Assembly: GCF_037997115.1 (NCBI RefSeq)
Contig: NZ_CP150484.1
Location: 7,210,931 to 7,254,202, forward strand
DNA from: Amycolatopsis coloradensis
Lineage (GTDB): Bacteria; Actinomycetota; Actinomycetes; Mycobacteriales; Pseudonocardiaceae
Direction of reading: 5' to 3'
DNA length: 43,272 nt
Both the position numbers and the translations under genes were made by a program. The number at the start of each line of letters is the position of its first letter. Position 1 is the stretch's first letter. Shown here in pieces: positions 9,163 through 16,341 of this stretch. Below the pieces are notes generated by a model, which saw only the letters and a program-made list of their open reading frames with translations, made no database searches and was not told the origin of the DNA.

Positions 9163-9288
9163 ATGTCCGCCACCGCCACGCCGGAAGAAACCGCTCTGGC
9201 CGTCCCCGCTCTCGACGACTTCGACTTCCCGCTCACCGATGGTGCCGCCTGCCGCATCGACGACCCGGACTGCGAAGCCTGCCAGTAG
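9163..9288 (+). CDS. 41-residue Cys-containing peptide, possible RiPP-like precursor
   Basis: A short ORF with a good ribosome site (GGGAG four to five bases before ATG 9163). The first 25 residues are acidic and Ala/Thr-rich with a LDDFDFPLTD motif. The tail holds three Cys at 30, 37 and 40 in the pattern C-x6-C-x2-C followed by Gln. This leader-plus-tail layout resembles precursor peptides, but the tail has no Ser or Thr, so lanthionine formation is unlikely, and no maturation enzyme is nearby. It could instead be a small metal-binding protein. It is followed at 9305 by a strong hairpin. I do not recognise a family. Confidence 0.6.
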   Translation: MSATATPEETALAVPALDDFDFPLTDGAACRIDDPDCEACQ

Positions 9289-9304
9289 GGTTGCGGCCGC
9301 GTGT

Positions 9305-9355
9305 CCGTGAAGGCCTCCTTGCCTACCTTCAGGGTAGGGAAGGAGGCCTTCACGG
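9305..9355. terminator. long palindrome, probable bidirectional terminator (GTGAAGG family)
   Basis: Arms 9305-9327 and 9333-9355 match at 22 of 23 positions around a 5-base loop (core GTGAAGGCCTCCTT). It lies between the convergent 41-residue peptide gene and the 62-residue ORF. Its outer sequence is shared with the palindrome at 17128-17180. Confidence 0.75.
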
Positions 9356-9385
9356 CGTTTCGGGACCGAGTCGGCCAGCCGGGCC

Positions 9386-9574
9386 TCAGTTCGCTCGCCC
9401 GTCAACGGCCGCCACGATGAGCTCGGCGCACCGCCTGACCGGCAGGCCTCGTTCCCGCGCCATCTCCTCGATGGCCGCCTGCGCGGCCTGCCCGTGCAGG
9501 CCTTCCGCGGCAAGCACTTTCAACGCCAACTCGACGACGTCGGCGGCTGGCTGGGAATCGGGTCGGACCAGCAT
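9386..9574 (-). CDS. 62-residue ANTAR-like helical miniprotein
   Basis: A small, mostly helical protein. Residues 11-60 (ADVVELALKVLAAEG...ARERGLPVRRCAELIVAAV) have the three-helix spacing of an ANTAR RNA-binding domain but lack the usual QAKG motif, so the assignment is weak. GGAGG lies six bases before ATG 9574, which supports translation. A stress-sigma-type promoter candidate is upstream (9610-9635). An unrelated small helical protein remains possible. Confidence 0.55.
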   Translation of the reverse strand: MLVRPDSQPAADVVELALKVLAAEGLHGQAAQAAIEEMARERGLPVRRCAELIVAAVDGRAN

Positions 9575-9609
9575 CGAAGACCTCCGGCTCGCTCGGCGAA
9601 CGGCACCGG

Positions 9610-9635
9610 GTACCCACCCGGCGCCGTGTTCACAC
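9610..9635 (-). promoter_or_regulatory. SigF/SigB-type promoter candidate for the 62-residue ORF
   Basis: On the minus strand GTGT, 16 bases, GGGTAC, ending 35 bp before the ATG at 9574. The consensus for SigF/SigB-group promoters in actinomycetes is GTTT-N14-17-GGGTAT. The GGGTACCC core is itself palindromic, so orientation rests on the -35. Confidence 0.35.
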
Positions 9636-9637
9636 CC

Positions 9638-10252
9638 TCACCGCGAAGAGTTGCGATCCCTCCTGTCGTCGACGGCGGACCGCCGGACCTGCTCGGTGTG
9701 CATGCCGATCTCGCCGAGCCGTTCGGCGAACCCGGTGTGCTCGCGGGGCAGATGGGCGCGAAGGTCGGCCAGCGGCGCCAGAAGACCGGTGACGTCGTCC
9801 TCGCCGAGCACCGCGCTCAGCCTCTCGGCGCTTTCCTTGGCCTTGGCGTTCAATCCGTCCAGCGCGCCCGCCTGACCGGCCAGCTGCCGCAGGATCGCCG
9901 AGTTGCGCCGCGCCCACTCGGCCACCGCGCGATCACCCGCCCGCCGGTCTCGTTCCGCGTCGACCCGCGCCTCCCCCGTGCTCTCCCCGCCGTCGGACGG
10001 CCGCAACCGCAGGAACCGCCGCTCCGCCGCCTGACGGCTCGCGACCCCCAGCGCGGGGGCGAGCGCCGTCCAGCTGGTGCCGCCCGCGCGAGCGGCAGCG
10101 ATCAGCTCCGGCTCCCAAGCCGCCAGTTGCTCACGAACCGTCTTCAACGCGACCAGCGCCGCCAGGAGCCTCTCCGGTTCCGAAACTCCGGAGCGGGCCT
10201 CGGCCACCACGTCGCGCACGGTGCGCACGGTCTGGGCGGGGTCTTCGTCCAT
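9638..10252 (-). CDS. rheA: RheA-type Hsp18 transcriptional regulator
   Basis: A 204-residue protein divergent from hsp18, the same arrangement as rheA (orfY)/hsp18 in Streptomyces albus. The N-terminal half carries the conserved family stretch WEPELIAAARAGGTSWTALAPALGVASRQAAERRFLRLRP (about residues 45-85), with a helix-turn-helix-like segment (WTALAPALGVASRQAAERR). The rest is a charged helical region. RheA is a thermosensing repressor of hsp18, and the operator at 10282-10300 matches the published RheA site form. The start is uncertain: ATG 10252 or the in-frame ATG 10261. The longer frame to 10645 crosses hsp18 and is rejected. Confidence 0.78.
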   Translation of the reverse strand: MDEDPAQTVRTVRDVVAEARSGVSEPERLLAALVALKTVREQLAAWEPELIAAARAGGTSWTALAPALGVASRQAAERRFLRLRPSDGGESTGEARVDAERDRRAGDRAVAEWARRNSAILRQLAGQAGALDGLNAKAKESAERLSAVLGEDDVTGLLAPLADLRAHLPREHTGFAERLGEIGMHTEQVRRSAVDDRRDRNSSR

Positions 10253-10280
10253 GGGTGTCATCCAATCGACGACTTGATGG

Positions 10281-10309
10281 TTGTCATCGTTTCGATGACA
10301 TGCTAGAAC
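10281..10309 (+). promoter_or_regulatory. hsp18 promoter with RheA operator
   Basis: A perfect inverted repeat TGTCATC-N5-GATGACA occupies 10283-10299 within 10282-10300 and equals the operator form I recall for RheA of S. albus. It overlies a promoter reading TTGTCA (10281-10286), 17 bases, TAGAAC (10304-10309) directed at hsp18, so bound repressor would block RNA polymerase. Confidence 0.75.
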
Positions 10310-10357
10310 AGTAGTGCGTGTTGACACCAGTGACAACGACCCAGGAGGTGGAACCCG

Positions 10358-10798
10358 ATGTTGATGCGCACCGACCCGTTCCGCGAGCTGGACAGGCTGA
10401 CCCAGCACATGTTCGGCGCCGCGAATCCGGGCACCTGGTCCAAACCGGCCACCATGCCGATGGACGCGTACCGCGAAGGCGACGAGTTCGTCGTCTGCTT
10501 CGATCTTCCCGGTGTCACCGCCGAGGCGATCGAGCTGGACGTCGAACGCAACGTCCTGACCGTCAAGGCCGAGCGGCGGCCGTTCGCGGGGAAAGACGTC
10601 CAGATGCAGGTTTCCGAACGTCCGCTCGGTGTCTTCTCCCGCCAACTGTTCCTCGGCGAAGCGCTCGACACCGACAACATCGCGGCCGGCTACGAAGCGG
10701 GCGTGCTGACCCTGCGCATCCCGATCGCCGAGAAGGCCAAGCCGCGGCGCATCGAAATCACCGGTTCCACGTCGGACCGCAAGGAGATCCAGGCCTGA
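10358..10798 (+). CDS. hsp18: Hsp20/alpha-crystallin small heat shock protein (Hsp18)
   Basis: A 146-residue small heat shock protein. The N-terminal arm begins MLMRTDPFRELDRLTQHMFG. The alpha-crystallin domain spans about residues 33-130 (MPMDAYREGDEFVVCFDLPGV, VERNVLTVKAERR) with the closing motif AGYEAGVLTLRIPIAEKAKPRRIEI. It is an ATP-independent holdase in the cytoplasm. AGGAGGT precedes ATG 10358. The divergent RheA-type gene and its operator point to derepression on heating. A GC-rich hairpin directly follows the stop. Confidence 0.94.
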   Translation: MLMRTDPFRELDRLTQHMFGAANPGTWSKPATMPMDAYREGDEFVVCFDLPGVTAEAIELDVERNVLTVKAERRPFAGKDVQMQVSERPLGVFSRQLFLGEALDTDNIAAGYEAGVLTLRIPIAEKAKPRRIEITGSTSDRKEIQA

Positions 10799-10805
10799 GT
10801 GTCCC

Positions 10806-10837
10806 GTCCGGTGCGGGCCCCGGGCCCCGCACCGGAC
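10806..10837 (+). terminator. GC-rich hairpin after hsp18
   Basis: GTCCGGTGCGGGCCC (10806-10820) pairs with the right arm ending at 10837, with one bulged base. It starts 8 bp after the hsp18 stop and has no T-run, as is common for actinomycete terminators. Confidence 0.65.
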
Positions 10838-10875
10838 GAGGCCGGGGAAAGAAAGGGAAGTCCTCGTTGCTCACC

Positions 10876-11256
10876 ATGCCTGTCCGCCACCCGCACACCC
10901 GCGACGCCGTGTGGGGGTATCTCGCCGAAGTCACCGAGGTTCTCGGCGTCGGCCTCGAATCCTGCACCGTCGACCACGACAGCCCGGTCTCGGCGTACGT
11001 CGCGCTCGACGAGCGGCTCCCCACCCATCCTGAGCGCGACGTCGCGCTGCTGTGGGACGAGATCCACGGCTGGGCCGTGGCGATCGAGACCCACTCCGGC
11101 GAGGATCTCATCGTCCTCCGTTACCTGGGCGGGAAGACCGCCACCCCGCGTCCCTCCCAGGTCGCGCGCTTCCTCAGGGCCGTCCGCGAGGACGACCACA
11201 GCGTCGGGCAGCTCACCCCGCCGGATTTCGGCGTCCTGTTTGCCGCGCACGAGTGA
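10876..11256 (+). CDS. DUF6292 family protein
   Basis: A 126-residue protein matching what I know of the actinobacterial DUF6292 family: a helical N-terminus (HPHTRDAVWGYLAEVTEVLGV), a beta sheet core with VSAYVALDERL and VALLWDEIHGWAVAIETHSGEDLIVLRYLGG, and a helical end (PSQVARFLRAV). The function is not established. ATG 10876 is taken as the start; a TTG at 10867 sits closer to the purine-rich GGGAAG and is an alternative. It may be cotranscribed with the next gene, 53 bp downstream. Confidence 0.7.
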   Translation: MPVRHPHTRDAVWGYLAEVTEVLGVGLESCTVDHDSPVSAYVALDERLPTHPERDVALLWDEIHGWAVAIETHSGEDLIVLRYLGGKTATPRPSQVARFLRAVREDDHSVGQLTPPDFGVLFAAHE

Positions 11257-11309
11257 CCGCGGCTCGCGTCGGGTACCTCCGAAGGGCTTCGACCCGGAAG
11301 GAGTGAGCC

Positions 11310-12047
11310 GTGACCAGGATCGGCCTGCTGTACCCGACGCGGGACTGCGGTGAGGACGATTTCCTCGCCCTGGCGGGAAAACTGAGTCCCGACCTCACCG
11401 TGGACTTCGCCTATGTCCCGTGGGGCGACAACGTCGGCCAGGTCGATGACCTCGACGCGGCCGGAAAACACGAAGCCGTGCGCGAACTCGGCGCGCCGGG
11501 CCGGCTCGTGTCCGCCGCGCGGTTCGGCACGGCGCCGGACGTCGTCAGCTGGGCCTGCTCAAGTTGCAGCTTCACGCGCGGCCTCGACGGCGCGCTCGAA
11601 CAGTCGCGCGTGCTCGGCGAACGGCTCGGTGTCCCGGCGCGCAGCACTTCGCTGGCGTACCTCACCGCGCTCGCCCACTTGGGCACCGGGCGCGTGGCGC
11701 TCGCCTCGGTCTATCACCGCGACACGACCGCGACTTTCGCCGGTTTCCTCGCGGAGGCGGGTGTCTCCACCGTTCATTCGGTCTCCGCCGACGCGCCTTC
11801 GGACCGGGCGCTCGCGGCCTGGGACGGCCGCCGCATCACCGAACTCGCCGCGTCGGCCGACCACGACGAGGCCGAAGCGCTGCTGATCCCCGAAACAGCC
11901 CTGCACACGACGCCGTTGCTCGAAGACCTCGAAACCGGCCTCGGCAAACCCGTGCTGACGGCCACCGCGGTGACCCTCTGGGATTCCCTGCGCGCGCTGG
12001 GCACCCCGCCGATCCGGCAGGGCCTCGGCGAGTTGTTCAGCCGCTGA
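11310..12047 (+). CDS. maleate isomerase/arylmalonate decarboxylase-like protein
   Basis: A 245-residue protein of the Asp/Glu racemase superfamily, closest in layout to maleate cis-trans isomerase and arylmalonate decarboxylase. The first active-site loop is present with Cys83 and Cys86 (SWACSSCSFTRG), where the family has one catalytic Cys. The second loop, normally carrying the other Cys, reads LLIPETALHTTP (about 191-202), so the two-Cys isomerase mechanism looks impossible. The substrate is unknown. AAGGAG precedes GTG 11310. Its 3' end overlaps the convergent sigma factor gene by 11 bp. A GGGTAC sequence at 11271-11276 with GAGT 16 bases upstream is a weak stress-promoter candidate. Confidence 0.72.
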   Translation: MTRIGLLYPTRDCGEDDFLALAGKLSPDLTVDFAYVPWGDNVGQVDDLDAAGKHEAVRELGAPGRLVSAARFGTAPDVVSWACSSCSFTRGLDGALEQSRVLGERLGVPARSTSLAYLTALAHLGTGRVALASVYHRDTTATFAGFLAEAGVSTVHSVSADAPSDRALAAWDGRRITELAASADHDEAEALLIPETALHTTPLLEDLETGLGKPVLTATAVTLWDSLRALGTPPIRQGLGELFSR

Positions 12048-12888
12048 GCCTGCCGCGCAGATCCTGCAGGATCTTCGTGAGCAGGCGGGAAACGTGCATC
12101 TGGGAGATCCCGACGCGTTCGGCGATCTGCGATTGGGTCATCCCGTCGAAGAACCGCATGGTCACGATCGCCCGCTCCCGCTCCGGCAGCCGTTGGAGCA
12201 GCGGGACCACGGTGTGCCGGTCCTCGATGTGCTCGAAGCGGGAATCCAGTTCTCCCACCACGTCGGACAGCGGAAGCGAACCCTCGCCGTCGTTGACCGG
12301 CCGGTCCAGGGACGACGTCTGGTAGCTGTTCGCGGCGAGCAGGCCTTCGCGGACGGTGTCGACGTCCACGTCGAGATGGGCGGCGAGTTCGGTGGGAGTC
12401 GGCGCGCGGCCGAGGGTCTGGGTGAGTTCCGTGGTCGCCCGCGAAAGCCGGGTGCGCAGTTCCTGCATCCCGCGCGGAACGTGGACCGCCCAGCCGGTGT
12501 CACGGAAGAAACGCCGCACCTCGCCCATCACCGTCGGCACCGCGTACGCCAGGAAATCCCCGCCCTGTCCCGGATCGAACCGGTCCACGGCCTTCATCAG
12601 GCCGATCCGCGCCACCTGGATCAGGTCTTCCCGCGGCTGCCCTCGTCCGCTGAACCGGACGGCGATGTGCTCGGCGACCGGCAGCAGTTCGAGGATCAGG
12701 CGTTCCCGCAGGCACTCCCGTTCCGGGTGACCGGCGGGTAAAGCGGCCATCTCGTCGAACCAGGGACGGCAATGGGAGTAATCGTCCCTGCGCCGTGAAC
12801 GGCGGTCACGAGGAGCCGGGACCGCCTCTTCCCGCAGGACGACGTGATCGATGTCTTCCATGAGCGACGTAGCGTTCACCAAAGTCAC
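12037..12888 (-). CDS. RNA polymerase sigma factor, SigB/SigF/SigG group
   Basis: A 283-residue group 3 sigma factor. Region 2 is around residues 65-135 (LPVAEHIAVRFSGRGQPREDLIQVARIGLMKAVDRFD, then AYAVPTVMGEVRRFFRDTGW). Region 3 covers HVPRGMQELRTRLSRA to LAAHLDVDVDTVREGL. Region 4 ends with the helix-turn-helix MTQSQIAERVGISQMHVSRLLTKIL. The group directs general-stress or osmotic-stress genes. GTG 12888 is chosen because AAGGA lies five bases upstream; ATG 12861 has no ribosome site. A GTTT-N17-GGGTAT promoter upstream suggests autoregulation. An anti-anti-sigma factor gene lies 2 kb away; no anti-sigma kinase is in the window. Confidence 0.9.
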   Translation of the reverse strand: MTLVNATSLMEDIDHVVLREEAVPAPRDRRSRRRDDYSHCRPWFDEMAALPAGHPERECLRERLILELLPVAEHIAVRFSGRGQPREDLIQVARIGLMKAVDRFDPGQGGDFLAYAVPTVMGEVRRFFRDTGWAVHVPRGMQELRTRLSRATTELTQTLGRAPTPTELAAHLDVDVDTVREGLLAANSYQTSSLDRPVNDGEGSLPLSDVVGELDSRFEHIEDRHTVVPLLQRLPERERAIVTMRFFDGMTQSQIAERVGISQMHVSRLLTKILQDLRGRLSG

Positions 12889-12938
12889 CTTCGTCCTTTG
12901 TGGACCGACATGAATCCGCTCCCCTCGTCACCGTTTTG

Positions 12939-12965
12939 ATACCCGGCGGGCGGGGACGGTAAACA
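12939..12965 (-). promoter_or_regulatory. SigF/SigB-type promoter of the sigma factor gene
   Basis: On the minus strand GTTT (12965-12962), 17 bases, GGGTAT (12944-12939): exact match to both consensus hexamer cores of this sigma group, ending 51 bp before the GTG at 12888. Confidence 0.65.
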
Positions 12966-13005
12966 TCGGCCCGGCGCACCTCTGCCCTGGACGGGTGATC
13001 TTTCG

Positions 13006-13030
13006 ATTGACCGCTGAGCCGAACGGGTAT
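13006..13030 (+). promoter_or_regulatory. SigF/SigB-type promoter candidate for the basic protein gene
   Basis: GATT, 15 bases, GGGTAT, ending 27 bp before GTG 13057. The -35 has one mismatch to GTTT. Confidence 0.45.
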
Positions 13031-13056
13031 CCGCAGGTCACGACGAAGGAGGAGCC

Positions 13057-13389
13057 GTGCCTGAACAGAGCTGGAGCGACAAACGCGAACGTCAGTACGA
13101 GCACATCAAGTCCTCTCAGAAGAAGCGTGGCGCGAGCACCGGCCGCGCCAAGGAGATCGCCGCACGCACGGTGAACAAGAACCGCGCGCAATCCGGTGAA
13201 TCCAAGACCGCGAGCAAGAGTTCGACCAGGGACACCTCGCCGCAGAAACGCGGCGGCCAACGGTCCGGCAACCGCAAGGGGCCCGGCGGGCCGACCAAGG
13301 ACCAGCTCTACAACGAAGCGAAGAAGCGCAACATCAAAGGCCGGTCCACCATGACCAAGAAGGACCTGCAGAACGCCCTCGGCCGCTGA
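13057..13389 (+). CDS. small very basic protein with Rho-N/SAP-like C-terminal motif
   Basis: A 110-residue, Lys/Arg/Ser-rich hydrophilic protein. Residues 1-75 look disordered and nucleic-acid binding. The last 32 residues (PTKDQLYNEAKKRNIKGRST and onward) form a helix-turn-helix of the Rho-N/SAP-like type. Similar proteins are often labelled plasmid stabilisation protein without experimental support. AAGGAGGA precedes GTG 13057. The same C-terminal module recurs at the end of the hemerythrin protein at 15239-15790. A role in binding nucleic acid under stress is inferred from composition and the stress promoter. Confidence 0.75.
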   Translation: MPEQSWSDKRERQYEHIKSSQKKRGASTGRAKEIAARTVNKNRAQSGESKTASKSSTRDTSPQKRGGQRSGNRKGPGGPTKDQLYNEAKKRNIKGRSTMTKKDLQNALGR

Positions 13390-13400
13390 TCGGAGGCAGG

Positions 13401-14843
13401 ATGGACCACTCGCGCGCACCGGTGCTGGAAGCCATCGAGGCCTACCGCCGCGCGGGCGGGCTCGCCTTCACCCCACCGGGTCACAAACAAGGCCGCGGCG
13501 CGGATCCGCGCGTACTGGAGCTGCTCGGCCGGGACGCTTTCGCGTCGGACCTGCTCACCCTCAACGGTTTGGACGACCGCAGGATGTCGCGTGGCATCCT
13601 CAGCCAGGCACAGGACCTGATGGCCGACGCCGTGGACGCGGAGCACACCTTCTTCTCCACCTGCGGAAGTTCACTCTCGGTCAAGAGCGCCATGCTCGCC
13701 GTCGCCGGACCGGGTGAACGTCTCCTGGTGTCCCGCAACGCCCACAAATCGGTCGTCGCCGGCCTGGTGATCAGCGGTGTGCACCCGGTCTGGGTCCGCC
13801 CCCGATACGACGAGGAGCACCATCTCGCGCATCCTCCCGGCCCGGAAGAGGTCGAGGCCGCGCTGGCGGACGCGCCCGGCGTCAAAGGCATGCTGCTGAT
13901 CACCCCGACCGACTACGGCACCTGCGCCGACATCCGCGGTGTCGCCCGCGTCTGCCATGCCGCGGACAAGCCGCTGATCGTCGACGAGGCGTGGGGTGCC
14001 CACTACCCGTTCCACGACGACCTGCCGACCTGGGCGATGGACGGCGAAGCCGACCTCTGCGTCACGAGCACGCACAAGATGGGCGGCGGGCTCGAACAGG
14101 CGTCGGTGTTTCACCTGCGAGGCGACCGGGTCTCCCCCGACGTGCTCAAGGCCAGGGAGGACCTGCTCGGCACCACGAGCACTTCCGCGCTGTTGTTCGC
14201 CTCTCTCGACGGCTGGCGCAGGCAGATGGTCGAACACGGCGAAGAGCTGCTGGGCAACGCGCTGTCGCTGGCCTCCCGCGTACGAGCGGAGATCGAAGAC
14301 ATCCCCGGGCTGCACGCGCTGGCCGGGGAATTCCACCCGCTCGCCTTCGAACACGACCCGCTCAAGATCGTGGTCGACGTCGCCGGCCTCGGCATCACCG
14401 GCTACCAGGCGGCCGACCATCTCGCCGAACGCCATCTGCACACCGGGCTGTCCGACCACCGGCGGATCGCGGTGCAGATCACCCACGCCGACGACGAGGA
14501 AACCGTGTCCGCCCTGATGAACGGCCTGCGCGGGCTGGCAGGACACGATTTCGAGCGGCGACCGGCGGTCGACCTGCCCTCCGCCGCGGAACTGACCCTG
14601 GAAATGCGGATGTCGCCCCGCGACGCGTTCTTCGCCGACGCCGAGCACGTGCCGCTCGACAAGGCCGAGGGGCGCGTCAGCGCGGAGATGGTCAGCCCCT
14701 ACCCGCCGGGTGTCCCGGCGATCGCTCCCGGTGAAGTGTTCACCGACGCGATCATCGATTATCTCCACACCGGCGTCCGCGCCGGCATGTTCGTCTACGA
14801 CGCCGCGGATCCCGAGCTGGGCACGGTGCGTGTCGTCGCTTAG
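13401..14843 (+). CDS. Orn/Lys/Arg decarboxylase family PLP enzyme
   Basis: A 480-residue fold-type I PLP enzyme of the Orn/Lys/Arg decarboxylase family (short form, as in Bacillus SpeA/YaaO). The N-terminus has the substrate motif FTPPGHKQGRG; the cofactor domain has CGSSLSVKSAML, then Asp195 in LIVDEAWGAH and the Schiff-base lysine Lys226 in TSTHKMGGG. The C-terminal domain (MSPRDAFFADAEHVPLDKAEGRVSAEMVSPYPPGVPAIAPGE) is the family's usual ending. It probably makes a polyamine precursor (cadaverine, putrescine or agmatine); the substrate cannot be fixed from sequence. GGAGG precedes ATG 13401, 11 bp after the basic protein gene, so the two may be cotranscribed. Confidence 0.88.
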   Translation: MDHSRAPVLEAIEAYRRAGGLAFTPPGHKQGRGADPRVLELLGRDAFASDLLTLNGLDDRRMSRGILSQAQDLMADAVDAEHTFFSTCGSSLSVKSAMLAVAGPGERLLVSRNAHKSVVAGLVISGVHPVWVRPRYDEEHHLAHPPGPEEVEAALADAPGVKGMLLITPTDYGTCADIRGVARVCHAADKPLIVDEAWGAHYPFHDDLPTWAMDGEADLCVTSTHKMGGGLEQASVFHLRGDRVSPDVLKAREDLLGTTSTSALLFASLDGWRRQMVEHGEELLGNALSLASRVRAEIEDIPGLHALAGEFHPLAFEHDPLKIVVDVAGLGITGYQAADHLAERHLHTGLSDHRRIAVQITHADDEETVSALMNGLRGLAGHDFERRPAVDLPSAAELTLEMRMSPRDAFFADAEHVPLDKAEGRVSAEMVSPYPPGVPAIAPGEVFTDAIIDYLHTGVRAGMFVYDAADPELGTVRVVA

Positions 14844-15181
14844 TCGCTCATCTTCAGCGTCGGCAGCAGGCCGGTGAGCTCGATGGCCCGCCGCAGTACC
14901 TTGGACGGCGCGAAACTCAGGTCGATCCCGGCCTCCGCGCAGCGACGATTCAGCTGCACCAGCACGGAAAGACCCGAGGAATCGCAGAAGCCGACTCCGG
15001 TCATGTCGATCACCGCGGCGCCGGGGCCGTCGGCCAGCAGTTCGAAGAGCTCGGCCCGGAGCCGAGTACTGGTCGAAATATCGATGTCACCCGCCACTTC
15101 GACGGTGATCGCTTCTTCCGAACGGGCCGTCTCGACCACGACGAGAGGAGCGGCCTGCCCGGCTTCGGTATCGATCGCCAT
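14840..15181 (-). CDS. STAS domain anti-anti-sigma factor
   Basis: A 113-residue single STAS domain. The phosphorylation loop is intact: VIDMTGVGFCDSSGLSVLVQL with Ser68/Ser69. Such proteins bind anti-sigma kinases in the unphosphorylated state and free a SigB/SigF-type sigma factor. The sigma factor at 12037-12888 is the likely ultimate target, although no partner kinase is in the window. It lies 57 bp downstream of the hemerythrin gene on the same strand and overlaps the end of the convergent decarboxylase gene by 4 bp. Confidence 0.9.
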   Translation of the reverse strand: MAIDTEAGQAAPLVVVETARSEEAITVEVAGDIDISTSTRLRAELFELLADGPGAAVIDMTGVGFCDSSGLSVLVQLNRRCAEAGIDLSFAPSKVLRRAIELTGLLPTLKMSD

Positions 15182-15238
15182 CCATCGAAGGTAGAAGGGT
15201 GTGGTCAGGACCGCAACCGTCGCGGCAGGACAGTCCGC

Positions 15239-15790
15239 TCAGGACGACTTGGCCACCTCGCGCGCGATCTCGTCCTTGTCCATCTTCGAGGCACCCGTCA
15301 CACCCGCGTTGCGCGCCTGGGTCAGCAGTTCTCGTTTGGTGGCCTCACCGGGACGGTCGCCGAGATGCGACGCCCGGCTGTCCACGAAGGCCTTCCCCAG
15401 TTCGCGGCGCCGTTCTTCGCCCAGTTCGCGCCGCATTTTCGGCAGTACGGTGGATTCCTCTTCCTCCACGTGATGCGTGACCGCCTCGACGAGGTCGGAG
15501 AGCACCTTGTCGAACTCCGCCGATTCGGGTTCGGTGCCGTTCAGCCTCACGAGCAGTTGCTCGGCCTCGGCGTGCTCCTTTTGACCGTGCGCGACGTCTT
15601 CGGCCTCGTCCGCCTCGCCCTTGGCGGCCGGGTACACCTCGGCCTCCTCGGCTCGGCTGTGCGCGGTGAGCAACGACGAGAGCACGGGGACGAGCAACGG
15701 CCGTTTCTCCGGATGCCGCTCGAGTTCGCCGAACAACCGCTCCACTTCACGGTGGTCCTGCATGATCAAGTCCACGACGTCTCCGGCCAC
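15239..15790 (-). CDS. hemerythrin HHE-domain protein with C-terminal Rho-N-like module
   Basis: A 183-residue protein. Residues 1-125 are a hemerythrin four-helix bundle with candidate di-iron ligands His13, His44, Glu48, His73, His106/His107 and Glu110/111. Residues 150-183 (ATKRELLTQARNAGVTGASK and onward) form a Rho-N/SAP-like helical module like that of the basic protein at 13057. Hemerythrin proteins bind O2 or NO or sense redox state. GGAGG lies five bases before GTG 15790. It precedes the STAS gene, so the pair is probably an operon. A GGGTAT on the minus strand at 15835-15830 suggests a stress-sigma promoter, but the -35 (GCAT) is poor. Confidence 0.88.
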   Translation of the reverse strand: MAGDVVDLIMQDHREVERLFGELERHPEKRPLLVPVLSSLLTAHSRAEEAEVYPAAKGEADEAEDVAHGQKEHAEAEQLLVRLNGTEPESAEFDKVLSDLVEAVTHHVEEEESTVLPKMRRELGEERRRELGKAFVDSRASHLGDRPGEATKRELLTQARNAGVTGASKMDKDEIAREVAKSS

Positions 15791-15879
15791 GGCCGCCTCC
15801 TCAGTGCGCGATCAACCCGACGCCACCGGATACCCACTCCCCGCGGATTCATGCGCCGAATCGGGGCTATCCTCGCCGT

Positions 15880-16257
15880 ATGGCCTGCCGTATCACCGAA
15901 CTCATCCTCGACTGCGCCGACCCGGTCCGGATGGCGGCCTTCTGGTGCGAAGTGCTCGGCTACGTCGAAATCGGCAAGGACGGCGACGACATCGAGATCG
16001 GGCCGCCCGGCGTCGGCTTCGGCGGACCTCAGCCCACGTTGATCCTGAGCCGCAGCGACGATCCGAAGCCGGGCAAGCTCCCGCTGCACCTCGACGTGAA
16101 CCCCACCGACCGCGATCAGGACGCGGAACTGGAGCGGTTGCTCGCCGCCGGGGCACGGCCCGCCGACGTCGGCCAGACGGGGGAAGAGTCGTGGCATGTG
16201 CTCGCCGACCCCGAAGGAAACGTGTTCTGTCTTCTCCGCGCACGGGTCGATCCCTGA
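15880..16257 (+). CDS. VOC superfamily (glyoxalase-like) protein
   Basis: A 125-residue protein of the vicinal oxygen chelate fold, glyoxalase-like DUF group: ELILDCADPVRMAAFWCEVLGYVE at the start, a central PLHLDVNPTDRDQDAELERLLAAGARPADVG and the closing WHVLADPEGNVFCLLRA. The two beta-alpha-beta modules are complete. The substrate is unknown. TATCCT sits six bases upstream of ATG 15880 and no ribosome site is present, which suggests a leaderless transcript. Confidence 0.85.
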   Translation: MACRITELILDCADPVRMAAFWCEVLGYVEIGKDGDDIEIGPPGVGFGGPQPTLILSRSDDPKPGKLPLHLDVNPTDRDQDAELERLLAAGARPADVGQTGEESWHVLADPEGNVFCLLRARVDP

Positions 16258-16278
16258 GGCACTGTCCACATCGGACTC

Positions 16279-16304
16279 GATTGGCGGATGACGCCGCGGG
16301 GTAC
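16279..16304 (+). promoter_or_regulatory. SigF/SigB-type promoter candidate for the GAF-ANTAR gene
   Basis: GATT, 16 bases, GGGTAC, ending 37 bp before ATG 16342. One mismatch in each element; the -10 core GGGTACCC is palindromic. Confidence 0.4.
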
Positions 16305-16341
16305 CCGGTGGAGAACACCGAACACGACTGGATGGTCAGCG

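Noticed and set aside
9163..9288. lanthipeptide precursor (FxLD type)
   Set aside because: The Cys-bearing tail has no Ser or Thr and there is no dehydratase or cyclase gene in the window.
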